Origin: Malus domestica
Taxonomy: Eukaryota; Streptophyta; Magnoliopsida; Rosales; Rosaceae
Length of the DNA stretch: 64,000 nucleotides
Reading direction: 5' to 3'
Assembly: GCF_042453785.1 (NCBI RefSeq)
Contig: NC_091670.1
Coordinates: 37,955,501-38,019,500 of the forward strand
This document shows, one piece after another, positions 9,777 to 23,088 of the stretch; within the stretch, counting starts at the first letter, position 1, and each line of letters starts with the position of its first letter. A program made the position numbers and the translations under genes. The notes beneath the pieces are model-generated. The model ran no database searches. It was not told the origin of the DNA and was given only the letters and a program-made list of their open reading frames with translations.

Positions 9777-12632
9777 TCAAACAATCTCTCCTTCCTCCCC
9801 ATCCTCGTACAGCATTGATTCATCATCGTTGTCGTCTCCTGAATATTCAGGCTTTACAAATAGACCTAGCTGCTCCAAAGGTGATGGGGGATGTGATCCA
9901 CCGAAACCCCCCGACCCACGATTAAAGTTGAGAATAGGAGCAAATACGGATAACCCTGTAAATCTTCCAAGTTCCTCTAGGATCTTCAAGCTTGTCTCAA
10001 CCTCAACTGTTCGCTTCATCTTGACAAGAGATTATATTAAATTAAGACCACAAAGGCGAAATAAGACACCACATTCATGCAAGAACCCAAAAAAACTTTA
10101 AAACAAAGGTCAACCTTCTCTAGTGCATTTCGAGCTTCTTTTCTTTTTCTTTCCCGTTGCTGCTTCAACTCATTCTCGGCTCTCATTCGTGTGGCAGCTT
10201 CAGCAGTTCTTATTTCAGCTTCGATCCTTGCTTTCTCTGCATTTATATAGTCAGCTTAAGATCGTCAATTATAGGTAGGTGGCAACAGGTTTAACGAGGA
10301 GATATTTTCTACGACTCATGTAGTGTAGCATCTTAAAAAAAAAAAAAGTAACCATATGATTATTACTAACTGAGATGTTAAAATGATTTTCCAAACAGAC
10401 GGATCATCTACTTAAAACCGAGCACTTTCTCATTGGCTGCATTTGTGTAAAATAAACAATCTCCCAACCCAGAATGATGCAGCCGAATAAAGGAAGAAAC
10501 AAAACTAGCATTGCTAGAAAATCAAAACTAGATTCTTTTGGCAAAAAACAAGATATTTACCTTCACGCTGCTTCCTCTCCAATCTTGCCCTTTCCTGCTG
10601 CATCTTAAGTGGATCACTTCTGTCATCCTGGATGTAAGGAGGAAACACTGGATAAGCAAACCCAAATGCTAAAAAATTATCAAACAACCTAATAAAGTGA
10701 AAATGTTCTAACACAAAATCCAACAATCTCTACATGATCTTGCTAAAAAAATGAAGCTTACATGATCTAGGAGTTTCTGCTGTTGAGCTTTCCAAATAGT
10801 GTCTGCAAAGCGGCTCTTTAGCATTGCAGCACGGAGAGCCCTTTTGGGTGACATTTGAACATCAAAATGAGAAGTGCTCCATCCTGAAAGAAATGAGAAA
10901 GATCACCAATTCAGTAAGTCCAAATATGCCAAGCTAAATAGTCAATGGTCAGACTTAAGTTTTGATATTGCTGGTGAATAAACTGACCTTCTCCAGAAGC
11001 AGAATCCAATGCTGGAGTTGTAAGCTGAGGACTGGAACATATGTTTTCCCCATCCAAAGCACTTACATCCCCTTCATATTTGCAACATCAATCTGGATCA
11101 GATCACTAAAAATAACTAACTGGTTAAATATCCTAATATAACAAGATGCTGCGTCATCTCACCATCAGATTCTGGATCTGATTTGCTCGTCTGGGATGTT
11201 GACAAGCTTTTTGCTTGACAATCCTATAATTGAATAAAAAGCTCCAATTACTGCTAAAACATAAAAGTCCTGATGAATAGTGTCAAGAATAACAGAAACA
11301 TCGCCATACATACCAGTCTGGATACATTAGAATTAGACCAACCGTGCTCCCTGCCCATTGACCTTTCAGAAGATTTGTCTGAACCAAAAGAATAAAGAAA
11401 TAAATCCATCGTTCAACTGGATATTATATAGCAGCAAATGAAAAGATCATCTAACCACTTAAGGACGTAAGGGTTGAGTCACTAGAATGCCTGCATTGAC
11501 ATGCAATGTTTCCGCATGAACCACATTTTAAGCAAACCAGGCTTGATGGCTGCTTTGCATTAATGCCTGAAGCTTGTTTATAGCCACTATCGGTGCTTGT
11601 ATTTAAGTACTTCGATGACAATTTGGGCTTAGAATTCTGAGCTGTTTTAGAAAGCTCCGCCTATAAACAAAATATACATACATTACTCAGGTAGAAAAGG
11701 AAAATGCTCTTTAACAGTGTCAGTCAATAAATAATCTAAAAAATAAAAGTGTACACAGCATTCAAGCCACCATCTATTAGCTGACATGCTTAAAACTCCA
11801 ATTTTATTTGTTTTTTGCAGCAATTCAGTATGCATTATTGTAAACATAAGAAAATCACAATTTCATGACTATCACTTACCTCAGCATCAGTTGCACCAAC
11901 AGGGACTCTTACCTTCTCTTCGCATGGAATAGACCTCTTGACCACCAACCTATTTTGCAAGGGAGGAGTGTGGCAGGGATTCTGTCTCACACAAGTAACT
12001 TTCTTAATTTGCCCACTCGAAGATTTCCCAGATTCAACCTTTGAGCTTCCATGACTCAATTTCTCATCTAAAAGACCCCATCTCATCTCAAAAATCCTAT
12101 TCAGGTTTTCTGCCATATGATGAAAAGGATTTCCAGGAGGATTATAGAGCATGGCATTAGAAAAAGTCAGCCTGACATCGCCAGCAAACTCTTCAGCGCT
12201 GAAGTACAAATCTTTCTGCAGCTTTGCTTTTACCGTGCCCAAATCCATAGGATGAGAGATGATGTGGAAGTAATCAGGGATTCTCAGCTTCACAGGATCA
12301 ACTGGTTCATTGAAAGGCCAGCTTTCCTTGTTATTCATCAGTGTTTTGAGAATCGTTGAACATTGCACCTTCACTCTACGATCAATCTTCATCTTCTTCT
12401 CTTTCTGACCCTCAAGATCCCCCGAGGGTTCACGCTTCTTAAAACCCGGAAGTGAAGATTTTGACATTGAGCTGACCTCCCTGAGTGAGGCTAGGTGCCC
12501 ATAGTCATGTGAGTGACTCCTAGAATAATTAGAATCAGCTTCTATTTTTTTCCCGGGATCAGCTTCAATTCTTTTGCAGGCAAATTTAATCTTCAGCTTG
12601 TTGCTCGACAGCATGGTTTTAGTGGTAATCAT
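9777..12632 (-). CDS. Bromodomain protein of the GTE (BET-like) family, nine coding exons
   Basis: Nuclear reader of acetylated histones, similar to Arabidopsis GTE8-GTE11-type proteins. Coding exons: 11880-12632, 11456-11660, 11314-11378, 11163-11223, 10988-11071, 10762-10883, 10561-10627, 10115-10236 and 9777-10019. They total 1722 nt (573 residues) with consistent phases. The start at 12632 precedes the basic LKIKFACKRIE segment. The bromodomain spans about residues 80-185 (CSTILKTLMNNKESWPF, PVDPVKLRIPDYFHIISHPM, SNAMLYNPPGNPFHHMAE). Then come a Cys-rich patch (CLKCGSCGNIACQC), the conserved SPKRALRAAMLKSRFADTI segment, a charged coiled coil (KARIEAEIRTAEAATRMRAE) and an acidic C-terminus ending DGEEGEIV. 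A NET domain was not recognised. The first exon is non-coding and telo-box motifs lie upstream. Confidence 0.9.
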
Positions 12633-13545
12633 GGTAACGAATTGCGTGAACTCAAGATCAACAAAGCCGGAACTTCAAGTTCTTTGACAAAATTGTATGG
12701 CCTCCTAATACACAATAACACTAGGAAGACCAGTGCCCTCTCACAATAAAGGCATGAAAATCACCACCATGTGCAGTAAAAAACTGCAGAAAATCAGCGG
12801 CGAATAATTTTACGAATGTACAACAAGTGCACAGTAACTAATTATACAGTAAAACTTTGAAGAAAACAGAAACACCTAGTATGTAGATAAACCCCTCCAC
12901 CTTTTTCCAAAAACTTTCAATTGAAGTCTTCAAAATTATCGAATTCAATAACTATAATTAAGGATTGTATCCAAATACTACATAAAAGTAATTTACAGAA
13001 CTTCAACATCAAATTAACCAAGCATCAAACCCAAGACAAATCGGTTGACTTCCAAACTAGCCGTGAACGAATAAATCAAGTCATTGACATAATAACGCAA
13101 TTATGCCCCAAATACAACATAATTACCAAACCCCCAAAAACATAAAACACCAAAAACTCGCACGCAGATTAATCCAGCCGCCGAAAAAAGAAAAACCCAG
13201 AAACGAAAAGCAACAAGGAAGAAAACCCAAATCAAAACTACAACTAAAAACGTAAAGAAACATATCGGGAAATCATGAGGCCAGGGATCGAAGAAGAACT
13301 CACCGAAATCGAGTCGAAAGCAGAGAGCAAAACAACCGAGAGATCGTGCGCCGCGGCGCGAACGAGAGGGCTTTTCAGCCCCCTCGTGGATTCCGGGATA
13401 CGATGCGGGACTAGGGTTTAAGAGTGGGAGAGTGAGAGGAGGAGAGAGAAGAGGGGGGAGGGGGGTGGAGAGCGAGTGAGGTGAAATATATCGAGTGTGA
13501 GGGGTTAGGGTTTCTCTTCTCACTCGATCTCCCAAATCTCAATAC
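12633..13545 (-). promoter_or_regulatory. 5' leader intron and promoter of the GTE gene
   Basis: On the minus strand a GC-rich leader exon (about 13302-13500) ends in GTGAGTTC near 13300. It is followed by a 5' UTR intron running to a probable acceptor near 12690. The sequence around 13405-13515 contains TAGGGTTT twice (telo-box AAACCCTA on the gene strand), a motif frequent in promoters of growth-linked plant genes. Open frames here are leader shadows. Confidence 0.6.
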
Positions 13546-13692
13546 AGCTAGGATTTTTATTTTTATTTTTAATTTTAAATACGCGTAGACTTGGGTTGAT
13601 GGGAATCATGGGATCTTTCTGCGCGATATTTACTAGATTCACCCTTGCCATTTGGTGAAATTACCTATTTACCATTGGACTTCCCTTGTTTC

Positions 13693-14442
13693 GGGTGGAA
13701 AAAATTTCCGAAAATTCCGAACCGAACAAAAAAAATCTCAATCCCAAACCAAAAATTTCCCAAACCGAAATTTCTGAAATTTTCGAGATGCTATCCCGAA
13801 CCGATCCTGAAATTTTGGTATGGAATTCGAGATTGGCTTCTCAATATTTCGGAAATCTCATACTGAACCGAAAATATATAATATTAATTATTATATATAT
13901 ATTTATACATATATATTATATATATATTTATACATATATTATATATATTACTTTTATAATTGATGCTAGTAGTTTCTAATTCATGCTCCGCAACCTGGAA
14001 TGCCCTACACCTTGTATATTTTTCATGTTCTATTTGATATTCTTTTGAATTTTATTATTAATGCTGTCATGGCTGATGATTTCAGAAGACTTGATTATTT
14101 TGTCTCTCAACAGATTGCAAAAAGGGTTTAATTAATTTGAATTTTGACTCTGATAAAAACAGTCAGGCATGCTAGTTTTAGATTAAATGGTAGTGTGAAT
14201 GAAATGACATTCCTAGTTCATGAATGTGTTCTTGAATTATATATTTGAACAACAATTCAAAATTTCATATTTAAATTTGGGATTCCCGATTTGTCAGGAA
14301 ATCCCAAAAATATTTCGGGATTCCCGAAATTTGAATTCCCGAAAATTTGGTTTGGAATTGGTCTTCAAATTCTCGTCCCTAAAAATTTCGGTTTGGAATT
14401 CAGGATACTAGTTTCGGCATGGTATCCCATACCGAACCACCC
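13693..14442. mobile_element. Short hAT-like MITE with near-perfect 8-bp duplication
   Basis: Begins GGGTGG and ends CCACCC. It is flanked by CTTGTTTC (13685-13692) and CTAGTTTC (14443-14450), matching at seven of eight bases. Both halves are rich in CCGAAATTT/AAATTTCGG motifs in opposite orientations, and a TA-rich core lies near 13880-13950. No coding capacity. The terminal repeat is perfect for only about six bases, so the class is tentative. Confidence 0.6.
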
Positions 14443-14464
14443 CTAGTTTCTCATGAGTTCATAC

Positions 14465-15110
14465 TAGGGATGAAATTTTTTGTCAAATTACCGTACCAAC
14501 CGAATTGCCAACTGTATTATACTTATTTTGTGTCAATCGGTAATGGTACGGTATTGTACCAAACCAAAAATTTTTGGTACAATATTGGTATTTGATACCA
14601 TTATCATAGTATTACCATACCATACTGAAAAATATAATAATATATAACTATATATATCTAATATTTCACTTTTTGAAGTTCAATGCCTCAATCTTTTACA
14701 AGTTCAATGTCTCCAAATACTTCTACATCTCAAGTTTGAAAATTTGATAAATGAATTACACTTTTTGAAGTTTGGTTCCAATTTTCAGTTGGTTTGAAAC
14801 TTTAACTTTTTTTTGGATTGTGAGCTTAATTTTCATCATAAATATTGATCGCATCATTTGACTTAATATGTGTGTAAATTGTGAATAATAAATGATAGAT
14901 GATTTTAGACTACAATGTATAAGATAAAGGCACCAAAAAAAAACATCAAACCCAAAAAGTGGCCCAAAACAAAGTGACAGTTACTTGCCTACCGAACTTC
15001 GGTATACCGAAAGTTTTGTAAGGTAATAGTAATAAATTTTATCAAACCAAAAGTTTGGTATAGTAATTAGTGTCAGCAGTTGTGATCGGGTGTAAATAAA
15101 TTTTATCGAA
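14465..15110. mobile_element. Second MITE-like element, ends uncertain
   Basis: Immediately next to the previous element. The left part has GGTACGGTATTGTACC and ACCATACCATACTG motifs and the right part has ACCGAACTTCGGTATACCG and similar palindromic pieces, suggesting long imperfect inverted arms. No clear target duplication and no ORF. Confidence 0.4.
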
Positions 15111-15424
15111 CCATCAGCATGACGACACATGTTTTCAAGTATTTCCAAATGACGTCAAATGATTGATTCGGTCGTTTCATGCAAGTCTTCCTCGTCAATA
15201 ACATCTCAAACTCCCAATCAGAAAACCTTCCCTGCTAACAAAATAACTTGAAACAGAAAAGCAACTGCTAGAAAGATGCAAATTGAAACGTAAAAATAAG
15301 ATCAAAGGTGAAGGCTCCAAGTTTAACATAAATCTAACAAAAACTTGAAACAAGAAATTCTTCCATATTTGCTTAAAAGCTCCAACAACAAAAGTAACAT
15401 AACAGTACAGCCAAAACAATGCAT

Positions 15425-16622
<1,198 letters not shown>

Positions 16623-16674
16623 GGTGGATGCCGCGGCGTCGGTACAGAAATGAGCAGCTGAAGTTTGTTACAAG

Positions 16675-16802
16675 AACCCTAGAGGGCTTCGGACTGGTTT
16701 GAGTTGGATTTTATACTTGATGGGATGGGCTTTTGTTCGGCTACAATTTTTCTCATTTTTTAAACGGGCTGGGCTGCCTTTAGTGTTTTATTAAATTGGG
16801 CT
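16675..16802 (-). promoter_or_regulatory. eL42 promoter with telo-box and site II motifs
   Basis: AACCCTA at 16675-16681 lies in or near the leader. TGGGCT occurs at 16726-16731, 16770-16775 and 16797-16802. Telo-box plus site II (TGGGCY) is the typical signature of plant ribosomal protein promoters, where TCP-type and telo-box-binding factors act. The motifs are seen; the binding is inferred. Confidence 0.65.
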
Positions 16803-17339
16803 TTTAATGAAATGTTTGAACTGTTATCATATATATATCATCACTAAAACACACGATTTTCTTATGTTAAGCCTCATTTGGTTTTAGAGTCGCCACTAAT
16901 ATTGCTGTCTGGTATTCCTGGAGATTTTAAGTTTGATTTTCGTGAATGTTGTGTCTTTGTTTTATAGCTTCTTAGATGTATTTGTTGGTACAAGGTTTTG
17001 TTGGTGTATAGTACAAAGCCGTTGATTCAATCCAAATTTTCTAATTGGAATGTTAGTAGTTCTAGGCCTTAATTTTCGTGTTTAACAAAACGAGCTCGAA
17101 CCTAAGCGCTTTGAGTTTTGAGGTCTTAGTTTGGATCTGATTGTCTTTGTTTGGTAATTTGGATTTTGTATTACTAAATATTATAGTTAATAAGAAAACC
17201 CGCTCGCAATGGAAAAGAAAACCTCCTAAACCATCCATATGTTATATTCTAATTGATTCTGAGTTACAAAAGCCTTTTCCCAATGCAAGGTAAGAAGGGC
17301 GTTTTTCTAAAAGGATTTGGCTGTGAAAAGCCCTAAAAG

Positions 17340-17650
17340 TATAAAAGAAAAGTGACGAAAAGTTCAAAAAAAAATTCCTTTTAATGAAAAACTTTTTTTA
17401 ATTGTATAATGAATAGTACCAGAAAAATATATAAATGTGATTTTTCGTTAAAAATGAATAGTACCGAGAGTGTTTTGTTAAAACTCCCAAAGTATAATGC
17501 TAGAGTTTGTTCAAATATAAGTAGAATTAGTTATTATCATTTAGTACTAAGGTCTGATGATATTCCATTTCACTTTGAAGTGAGAGATTTTAAGTTCGAA
17601 TCTCGTGGATAACGAATTCGATACCAAATTAGGCTGCTCATTGGGTGGCA
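17340..17650. repeat. MITE-like and SINE-like remnants
   Basis: 17340-17495 carries motifs shared with the tandem repeat at 48655-48975 (GAATAGTACCAG, TTTTTCGTTAAA, TTTTGTTAAAACTCCC). 17535-17650 looks like a tRNA-derived SINE remnant with box B-like AAGTTCGAATCTCGTGG near 17592. The stretch 16810-17340 shows no gene. Confidence 0.4.
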
Positions 17651-18206
17651 AAGTTAAATGTAGCTTGGGAGGCTTTGAATTCACTTGCACAAAAGTATGG
17701 AGAACGTCAAAGTTCTAACATGCGTTGCAGGCAATTCTTCTGGAGCTGGGTTTGCTCTCCAATTGGGGATGGAATTAGCCAAACAAGAAATATACGTGGA
17801 AACTCATGCATTCAATCCACCATGTGTTTCGCTACCAAGATCACCAGCGAGCTGTTTTGAGGAAACAAATCATTTTCCTCCTATACCAATTTTATCAGGC
17901 CTCGATAATCTTGGTGTAGGTTTTGGACGATGGGTGCCTAACATTTATTCAAACAAGAGTGACTCTTTGTGCTGCTCTTGTGCCGACCATTCTAAAGAAA
18001 TGGAAGGAAGCAATGCCTGTCAGGAGAATGTGCATTTTCCAACACCTCTAATATTTGGCAAAGTAGGCGTGAGGATGTTTGAGACATCAGAGGAAAACCA
18101 AAATTTTATGGTAGCTCACCTGTTAGCACAGTGGTGGATGGATGATTTGGAACTTCAAACTTTCTCCCCTGAGATCATCAGCAGGAAGTTGACACCCGTC
18201 GCCTAA
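17645..18206 (+). pseudogene. Relic of an At4g10955-like alpha/beta-hydrolase (GDSL-annotated lipase) gene
   Basis: Two overlapping frames resemble the middle and end of this lipase family. AKLNVAWEALNSLAQKYG lies in one frame (from 17645). The other frame (to 18206) has VAGNSSGAGFALQLGMELAK, AFNPPCVSLP, NIYSNKSDSLCC and, at the end, LLAQWWMDDLELQ. The nucleophile elbow, normally GHSLG, is GNSSG. The N-terminal third is missing and a frame change lies between the pieces (around 17700), so this is a broken copy. It starts right after a SINE-like remnant. Confidence 0.65.
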
Positions 18207-18462
18207 GATCATTAGATCTCCAAAGTCTGAGTGACTCTAAACAAAACTTTCTGCAAATTTGAGATGCTATTTTGTATATTTTAGCTAGGAGTTTGCTATT
18301 ACGGCGAAGAAGTTTATATAGATGCACTGATGTAGAAAAAAATCAATGCCTTTCCGATTAAATTACAAATCCGGAAGGCAATCTTTCCTCTTGGCAGCTG
18401 AAAGAAAACATTTTTTCACTTGATTTTACTGTATTTGAGTATTAAGGATGCCAATCCGTTCG

Positions 18463-20002
18463 TCAGGCGTACGAAACTATCAACGGTTCTCTTAAGGCAT
18501 CTCCAGATACATTGTTGTAGTAGGAGTACAGAGCCAATTGGACAAGCCCTAAAATTGTTCCAATACCATTTGGGATCTGCATCCAAAGTATAATTTGAAG
18601 AGGATCAACACAAGTTCCGAAATTCGTATTTAAAATGTAAACATCTTGATGCAGAAAACATAACACTTACATAGAGGAAAAGGGTCTTTCTTGAACACTC
18701 CATATGCAGAGAAAGAGAGACTCATCAGAAAAGTCGCGAGAGAAAGATTGAATGGCATGAACTCAACACTCCTTGTTTTGATCACCAGTTTCTGAAAAAA
18801 GGTACACGCGAAACCATATGAGCGAGGATAAATTGCACTGTCCAAAACCTACGAGCGAGAAATTGCAAGTGCAAACCTACTATGATAAACAGCGGCGAAG
18901 CAAACATTGAGATGAGCGAAGCAACACTCAAGTATCTGACAAACGTTTGCCTCTCATCGTAGTCTAAAAGTCCCAAGCTCACAAAGACAACGAACGCGAA
19001 CACAACAAAAATTGCCGCTATCAATCCCATCATCCTCAGCTGCAAAATAATTAACATTTTCAAGAACAGTCATGCAAAGTTGTAAAAGCGATTTGATATC
19101 GATAAGAGCAGGTAGAATTGGGAGAAAATATCACCTTAATCGCTCTTTCAGTGTATCTAATGAACATGCTCAAGTAGACTAACTGGAAAACCGCCACGAC
19201 TGAATTGACTGTAGCCACCAGTATAATACCAGTCTTGACTACAGGCAAGCCATACCAGGAGCATATCAAGCAGTTCAAAAGTGCATATATGTAAGGCAAT
19301 CCAGAAAATTGTTCTGTTGACTTGGTTATGACAATTCTCTTAAATGTTGGTCTGGAAAACAAACTATCGTGATACGATCATAATCAAGACCAATATTTCA
19401 TGAATTTTCACTTTTTCTTCATAAATTTTTTAAGCAACTTACATTGGTGACAGAAACAACACAAAGGCAAAGACATTCCCTGCAGTTGACAAGGATAGGT
19501 GTTAGAATGGAAAATAAATTTGGCAATCTGAGACATTCTTGTCCTTTGTCTAGATGCATAGCCATGCATTGCCAGCTGATTTTTATGCATCTTTTTTTTT
19601 AAAATCCGATATTCTAAATTAACTCTAATTTATAGGAAAAGAAGATTTGAACTCGGATGTAAGTAGCAGGCATATCGCCCTAGTTAACTAGCCTAACCCC
19701 ATATATGCATCTTAAGCATATGCATTTTCTTCACAAATCAACATTTCAAAAACATTCAATCACCACAACAGTATCTTATAAAGTCATTCAACAGAATTCA
19801 TAGTTTTGCTTCCTCAAAAAACATAAAATTATGAATTTACCCCTGCACCGAAGTCCCGATTTCAATTTCCCTTTCCTCCTGTATCGCTTGTATAAAAAAA
19901 ATGGAAGAAGTATAATATGGTGTTTAGATGAAGAATGGTACCTGCAATGCCGGTAGCAGTACTCTAACCTAAATAAACAGAAGACAATCCAGTCAGCAAC
20001 AT
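18463..20002 (-). pseudogene. SWEET2-like sugar transporter, copy 1, disrupted
   Basis: Member of the MtN3/saliva (SWEET) family, seven-helix sugar uniporters; clade I members such as SWEET2 act at the vacuole. Exons by comparison with copies 2 and 3: 19942-20002, 19443-19479, 19135-19351, 18881-19039, 18671-18791 and 18463-18576. Family motifs are intact: PTFKRIV, KSTEQFSGLPYIYALLNCL, NSVVAVFQLVYL, SPLFII, TRSVEFMPFNLSLATF, PNGIGTILGLVQLALY. Two defects show. Exon 1 reads MLLTGLSSVYLG then TAG where copy 3 has LWFS, and exon 5 is 121 nt instead of 120, shifting frame in DPFLY just before the last exon. The upstream TATA motif of the other copies is not evident. Intron 1 carries a SINE. Likely a recent pseudogene. 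Confidence 0.85.
19594..19703 (-). mobile_element. SINE with 10-bp target duplication in intron 1 of SWEET copy 1
   Basis: On the minus strand the sequence has tRNA-like features (TAGGCTAGTTAACTAGG for box A, GAGTTCAAATCTTC for box B) and ends in an A run. TATGCATCTT flanks it on both sides (19584-19593 and 19704-19713). About 110 bp, no coding capacity. It is absent from the matching introns of copies 2 and 3 as far as can be seen. Confidence 0.7.
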
Positions 20003-20284
20003 CAATCTATATGAATTATCAAAAACACTGCTCAGAAAATGTATGTCTACTCCACACAACACAGAAGCTATTTCTCTCTCTTCTCCTTCTCTCTCTCCTC
20101 TTTATCTATCTTGTAACTTTGTATATTAATGGTCCAAAAGGGAAGGCTTTTTCTTAATGTATATACTACTACTTACAGAGGAACCCAGAGAACCTGCACC
20201 ATCTATTATTTACTACCAACTTTTTGAGACTTTTTGAACGAGCCACGGAAAGCTTTTGTTGAACTAAGAATATCCGATTATGTT

Positions 20285-20681
20285 TGTTGATGCAAAAAAT
20301 CCGGAGGATCTTGAACCAACGTAAATCCGATCATGAATCACACAAACGCTCAAGAACACAAAGATGTATCGTGGTTCACCCCAAAATTTGGGCTACGTCC
20401 ACACTGATGTTGATTATGTATGTATGTATGGATTACAATAGATCGGCAAGGGAACTCTCTGTGGATGCAGCCCTTGCCATTTTGCTCTCTGTTTGGCTGA
20501 GAGGGTACTGCCCTCTATTGTTGTGAGGATTGAGTGTGAGATTGTTTCCTCCGAAGGTGAGGCTTTTCTAATGAGGGTGATAGAGAGTCCATTTTATAGG
20601 ATAAGGGCTCCCTCCCCTTTTACATTTGTCATGGGCTTAAGGATGAGGCCCAAAGACGAGGCCTAATATATGGTACCAACA
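20285..20681 (-). repeat. LTR of the 3.2 kb element (3' LTR in element orientation)
   Basis: Terminal repeat with TG...CA ends, paired with 23089-23486. Open frames through it are shadows shared by both LTRs. Confidence 0.85.
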
Positions 20682-20834
20682 GGAGTCCCCCAAGTCTTCA
20701 GTCAAAAGAGTATTTTGGCTGGAGACTTTAATCCAATCCATGTCCAGGCCGAAGTGGCTAGATGTCTTGAACCAGTACTTAACCTAAGGCAATGCTCAAC
20801 ATAAAACAATATTCAGCTAGATGTATCACACGTT

Positions 20835-20995
20835 ACGAGATTGCTCGGTTGGAGGCGATGCTCATTGCGAGGCTGCTCGGCTAGAGGCTATGCTCGCGGC
20901 AAGGCGGTTGCTCGATTAGAGGCGATGCTCGTTGCGAGGCTGCTCGGCTAGAGGCTATGCTCGCTATGAGGCGGCTCGGCTCGTGGTATTCCTCA
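20835..20995 (+). repeat. Tandem repeat inside the LTR element
   Basis: About four imperfect units of roughly 35 bp built on GCTCGGCTAGAGGCTATGCT, alternating with GATGCTCGTTGCGAGGC. GC-rich compared with its surroundings. Confidence 0.65.
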
Positions 20996-22079
20996 TTGCA
21001 AGTATTTACTTTATGTCGACATGCACTCAGTATGAGTTAATTCTCGACATGACTCGGATCCACTTGTTGGGTTAGACAAGAGATCACTATTCGAACTAAA
21101 TATTTGTCACCATAAGCATGTGGCCCATCAGTCTATAAGTTGGTAGACTTCTTTAATCAGCAACAGTGTTGATCAATGGATCTGATTGCTCAATAATTCC
21201 TGACAATAAATGACAGTATAAGCATGACCGTATAATGAATAAATCAAATTGACAAAGTTTGTCAAGGCAAAATATTGTACCATGTGCCTTCTGTAAATAA
21301 ATAATTTATTCGATCGTGTGGTAAATCACATGTTGTATAAGTGACATAGTTTAATGACAATCACAATACTCTAGGTCAATAAATATTGTATAATAAAGTT
21401 TTATCCTACCACTTTAAATAATGAAGTCATGAATGATTAAAGATGCAATAATAAAATATTAATTAATAAAATAATTGTAAGGAAGATTGCAGACTAGCGT
21501 TTGTAAAGCATATGCCCATTGTAAAGCAAATCAAACTAGGAACGTACTATATAGGTGTGATAGAAATGATGTGGCCTCATTATGCATATTGTAAAGCATC
21601 AACCAACACAAAATAATAATAAACTATTAAATAAACAAATGATAATTTTAAACAAATCAACCCAAAGTTAAAGTGTTTATGTTTTTCCACGTTGGTGGTC
21701 AACAGTTGCAGATTGTTGGTGCGCATTACGCCTACTTGAGAGTTTTACTTTTTCCTTTCTCTTTATTTTTCTTTCTTTTGGCAGATGGCAAACAATAATA
21801 AAATAATTAATAATAAAAAACTTATCTTCTTCGTTGCAACCCAATCAGGTTGGGAAGAGGACCACTGCAGATCTAAGCATCATTGTCGTGACGCCATGTT
21901 GTACTGATGCACAGTCAATATGTCTGTAGCCATTCTTGACTTCAGCAATGACAGCTTGACCGACCACACTTGGTTCATCATTTCCATGTTTTAAGACCAA
22001 CATATGGGATCTTAGCTCTCGTATTCATATCAAAATACAAAGTTTCATATTTGTTTTCGCCCATCTTCTTCATCCTTTA

Positions 22080-22950
22080 GGCATAAACCATTGCCCTGTG
22101 GTAGTGCTCCTTCATTCTCAACCCTAGGTTGGGAATCCTCTCAAAGAGCTCAAATGCCACCTTGGCATTCATTGTGGGACCCAGGAGCATCAGGGAGCCT
22201 TGGTGTAGATCCATCATTGAGTTCACCAGGCTTGTAGGTCTGCACACAACACCTGCAATAATATCAGCACCGCCGCTAATAAACTTGGAAATGCTGTCAA
22301 CAATAACATCAGCACCAAGTTTCACCGGAGAGAGAATTATGAGAGAAAACGTGTTGTCCACCACAACCGTGACCCCCTTTTCGTGGCCGATACGGCTGAG
22401 CTCCGGTATGTTGGCGACGGTGAGAGTTGGGTTCGACATGCCTTCGAAATAGAGTACCTTGGTCTTCTCGACCTCAATAGTATTCCTCATTATGTTCATG
22501 TCGTTGATGTCCACAAACGTCGTCGTTATGTTGCATGCCCTGGGGAATAAGTGGGACATAACGGCGTGGGTCCCTCCGTAAACGGTTTTTGAGGCTACGA
22601 TGTGTTCCCCGTTGCTGTCAAGCTGGAGCAGGACGAAGGATATGGTTGACATCCTTGAGGACGTGCAGTAGGCGGCCTCTATGCCCTCGAGGACTGCCAT
22701 ATGGGGACTGAGATTGAGCACGGTAGGGTTAAAGTGGCGGCTGTAAATGAAGAAGTCGCGGTCGGCACCCAGCTCGTCGAAGAACATTTTGCGAAGAGTC
22801 TTGGGATCCATCACGGTGAACGTGGCGGAGGCCTCAATCGACATGTTGACACCACCGTGTTCACCAAACTCATGGCGAGCATTGGCTAATGCCGCAGCTG
22901 GGTCTTCCCAGGCTGCAGCTGCAGCCGATGACAACAACATGGACTTTTTG
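22080..22950 (-). pseudogene. Captured piece of a methionine gamma-lyase gene inside the LTR element
   Basis: Plant methionine gamma-lyase is a cytosolic PLP enzyme that splits methionine to methanethiol, ammonia and 2-oxobutyrate. This stretch covers roughly the N-terminal two thirds of the enzyme without visible introns: ARHEFGEHGGVNMSIEASAT, YSRHFNPTVLNLS, VYGGTHAVMSH, VVVDNTF, SISKFISGGADIIAG (with the PLP lysine) and LMLLGPTMNAKVAFELFER. It is in the sense direction of the host element and begins a little downstream of the primer-site-like motif, where gag would normally be. Taken with the LTR element it is treated as a fossil; catalytic activity is not expected. Confidence 0.82.
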
Positions 22951-23088
22951 ACGGAGTTGTTTGTGCTTTGGGTTTGGGTTTTTGCAGATTCACAGTGGCT
23001 ATTGTGGTGAGGTTTCACAATAGTGAGATGAAAAAATGAAAGATAACCGACATAGCTTTTCGTGTCGTTTCCCACAGACGGCGCCAAA

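Noticed and set aside
11163-11223. Apparent phase conflict between the fourth and fifth coding exons of the GTE gene
   Set aside because: On recount the acceptor AG uses the first of four G bases, so the frame is kept and no defect exists.
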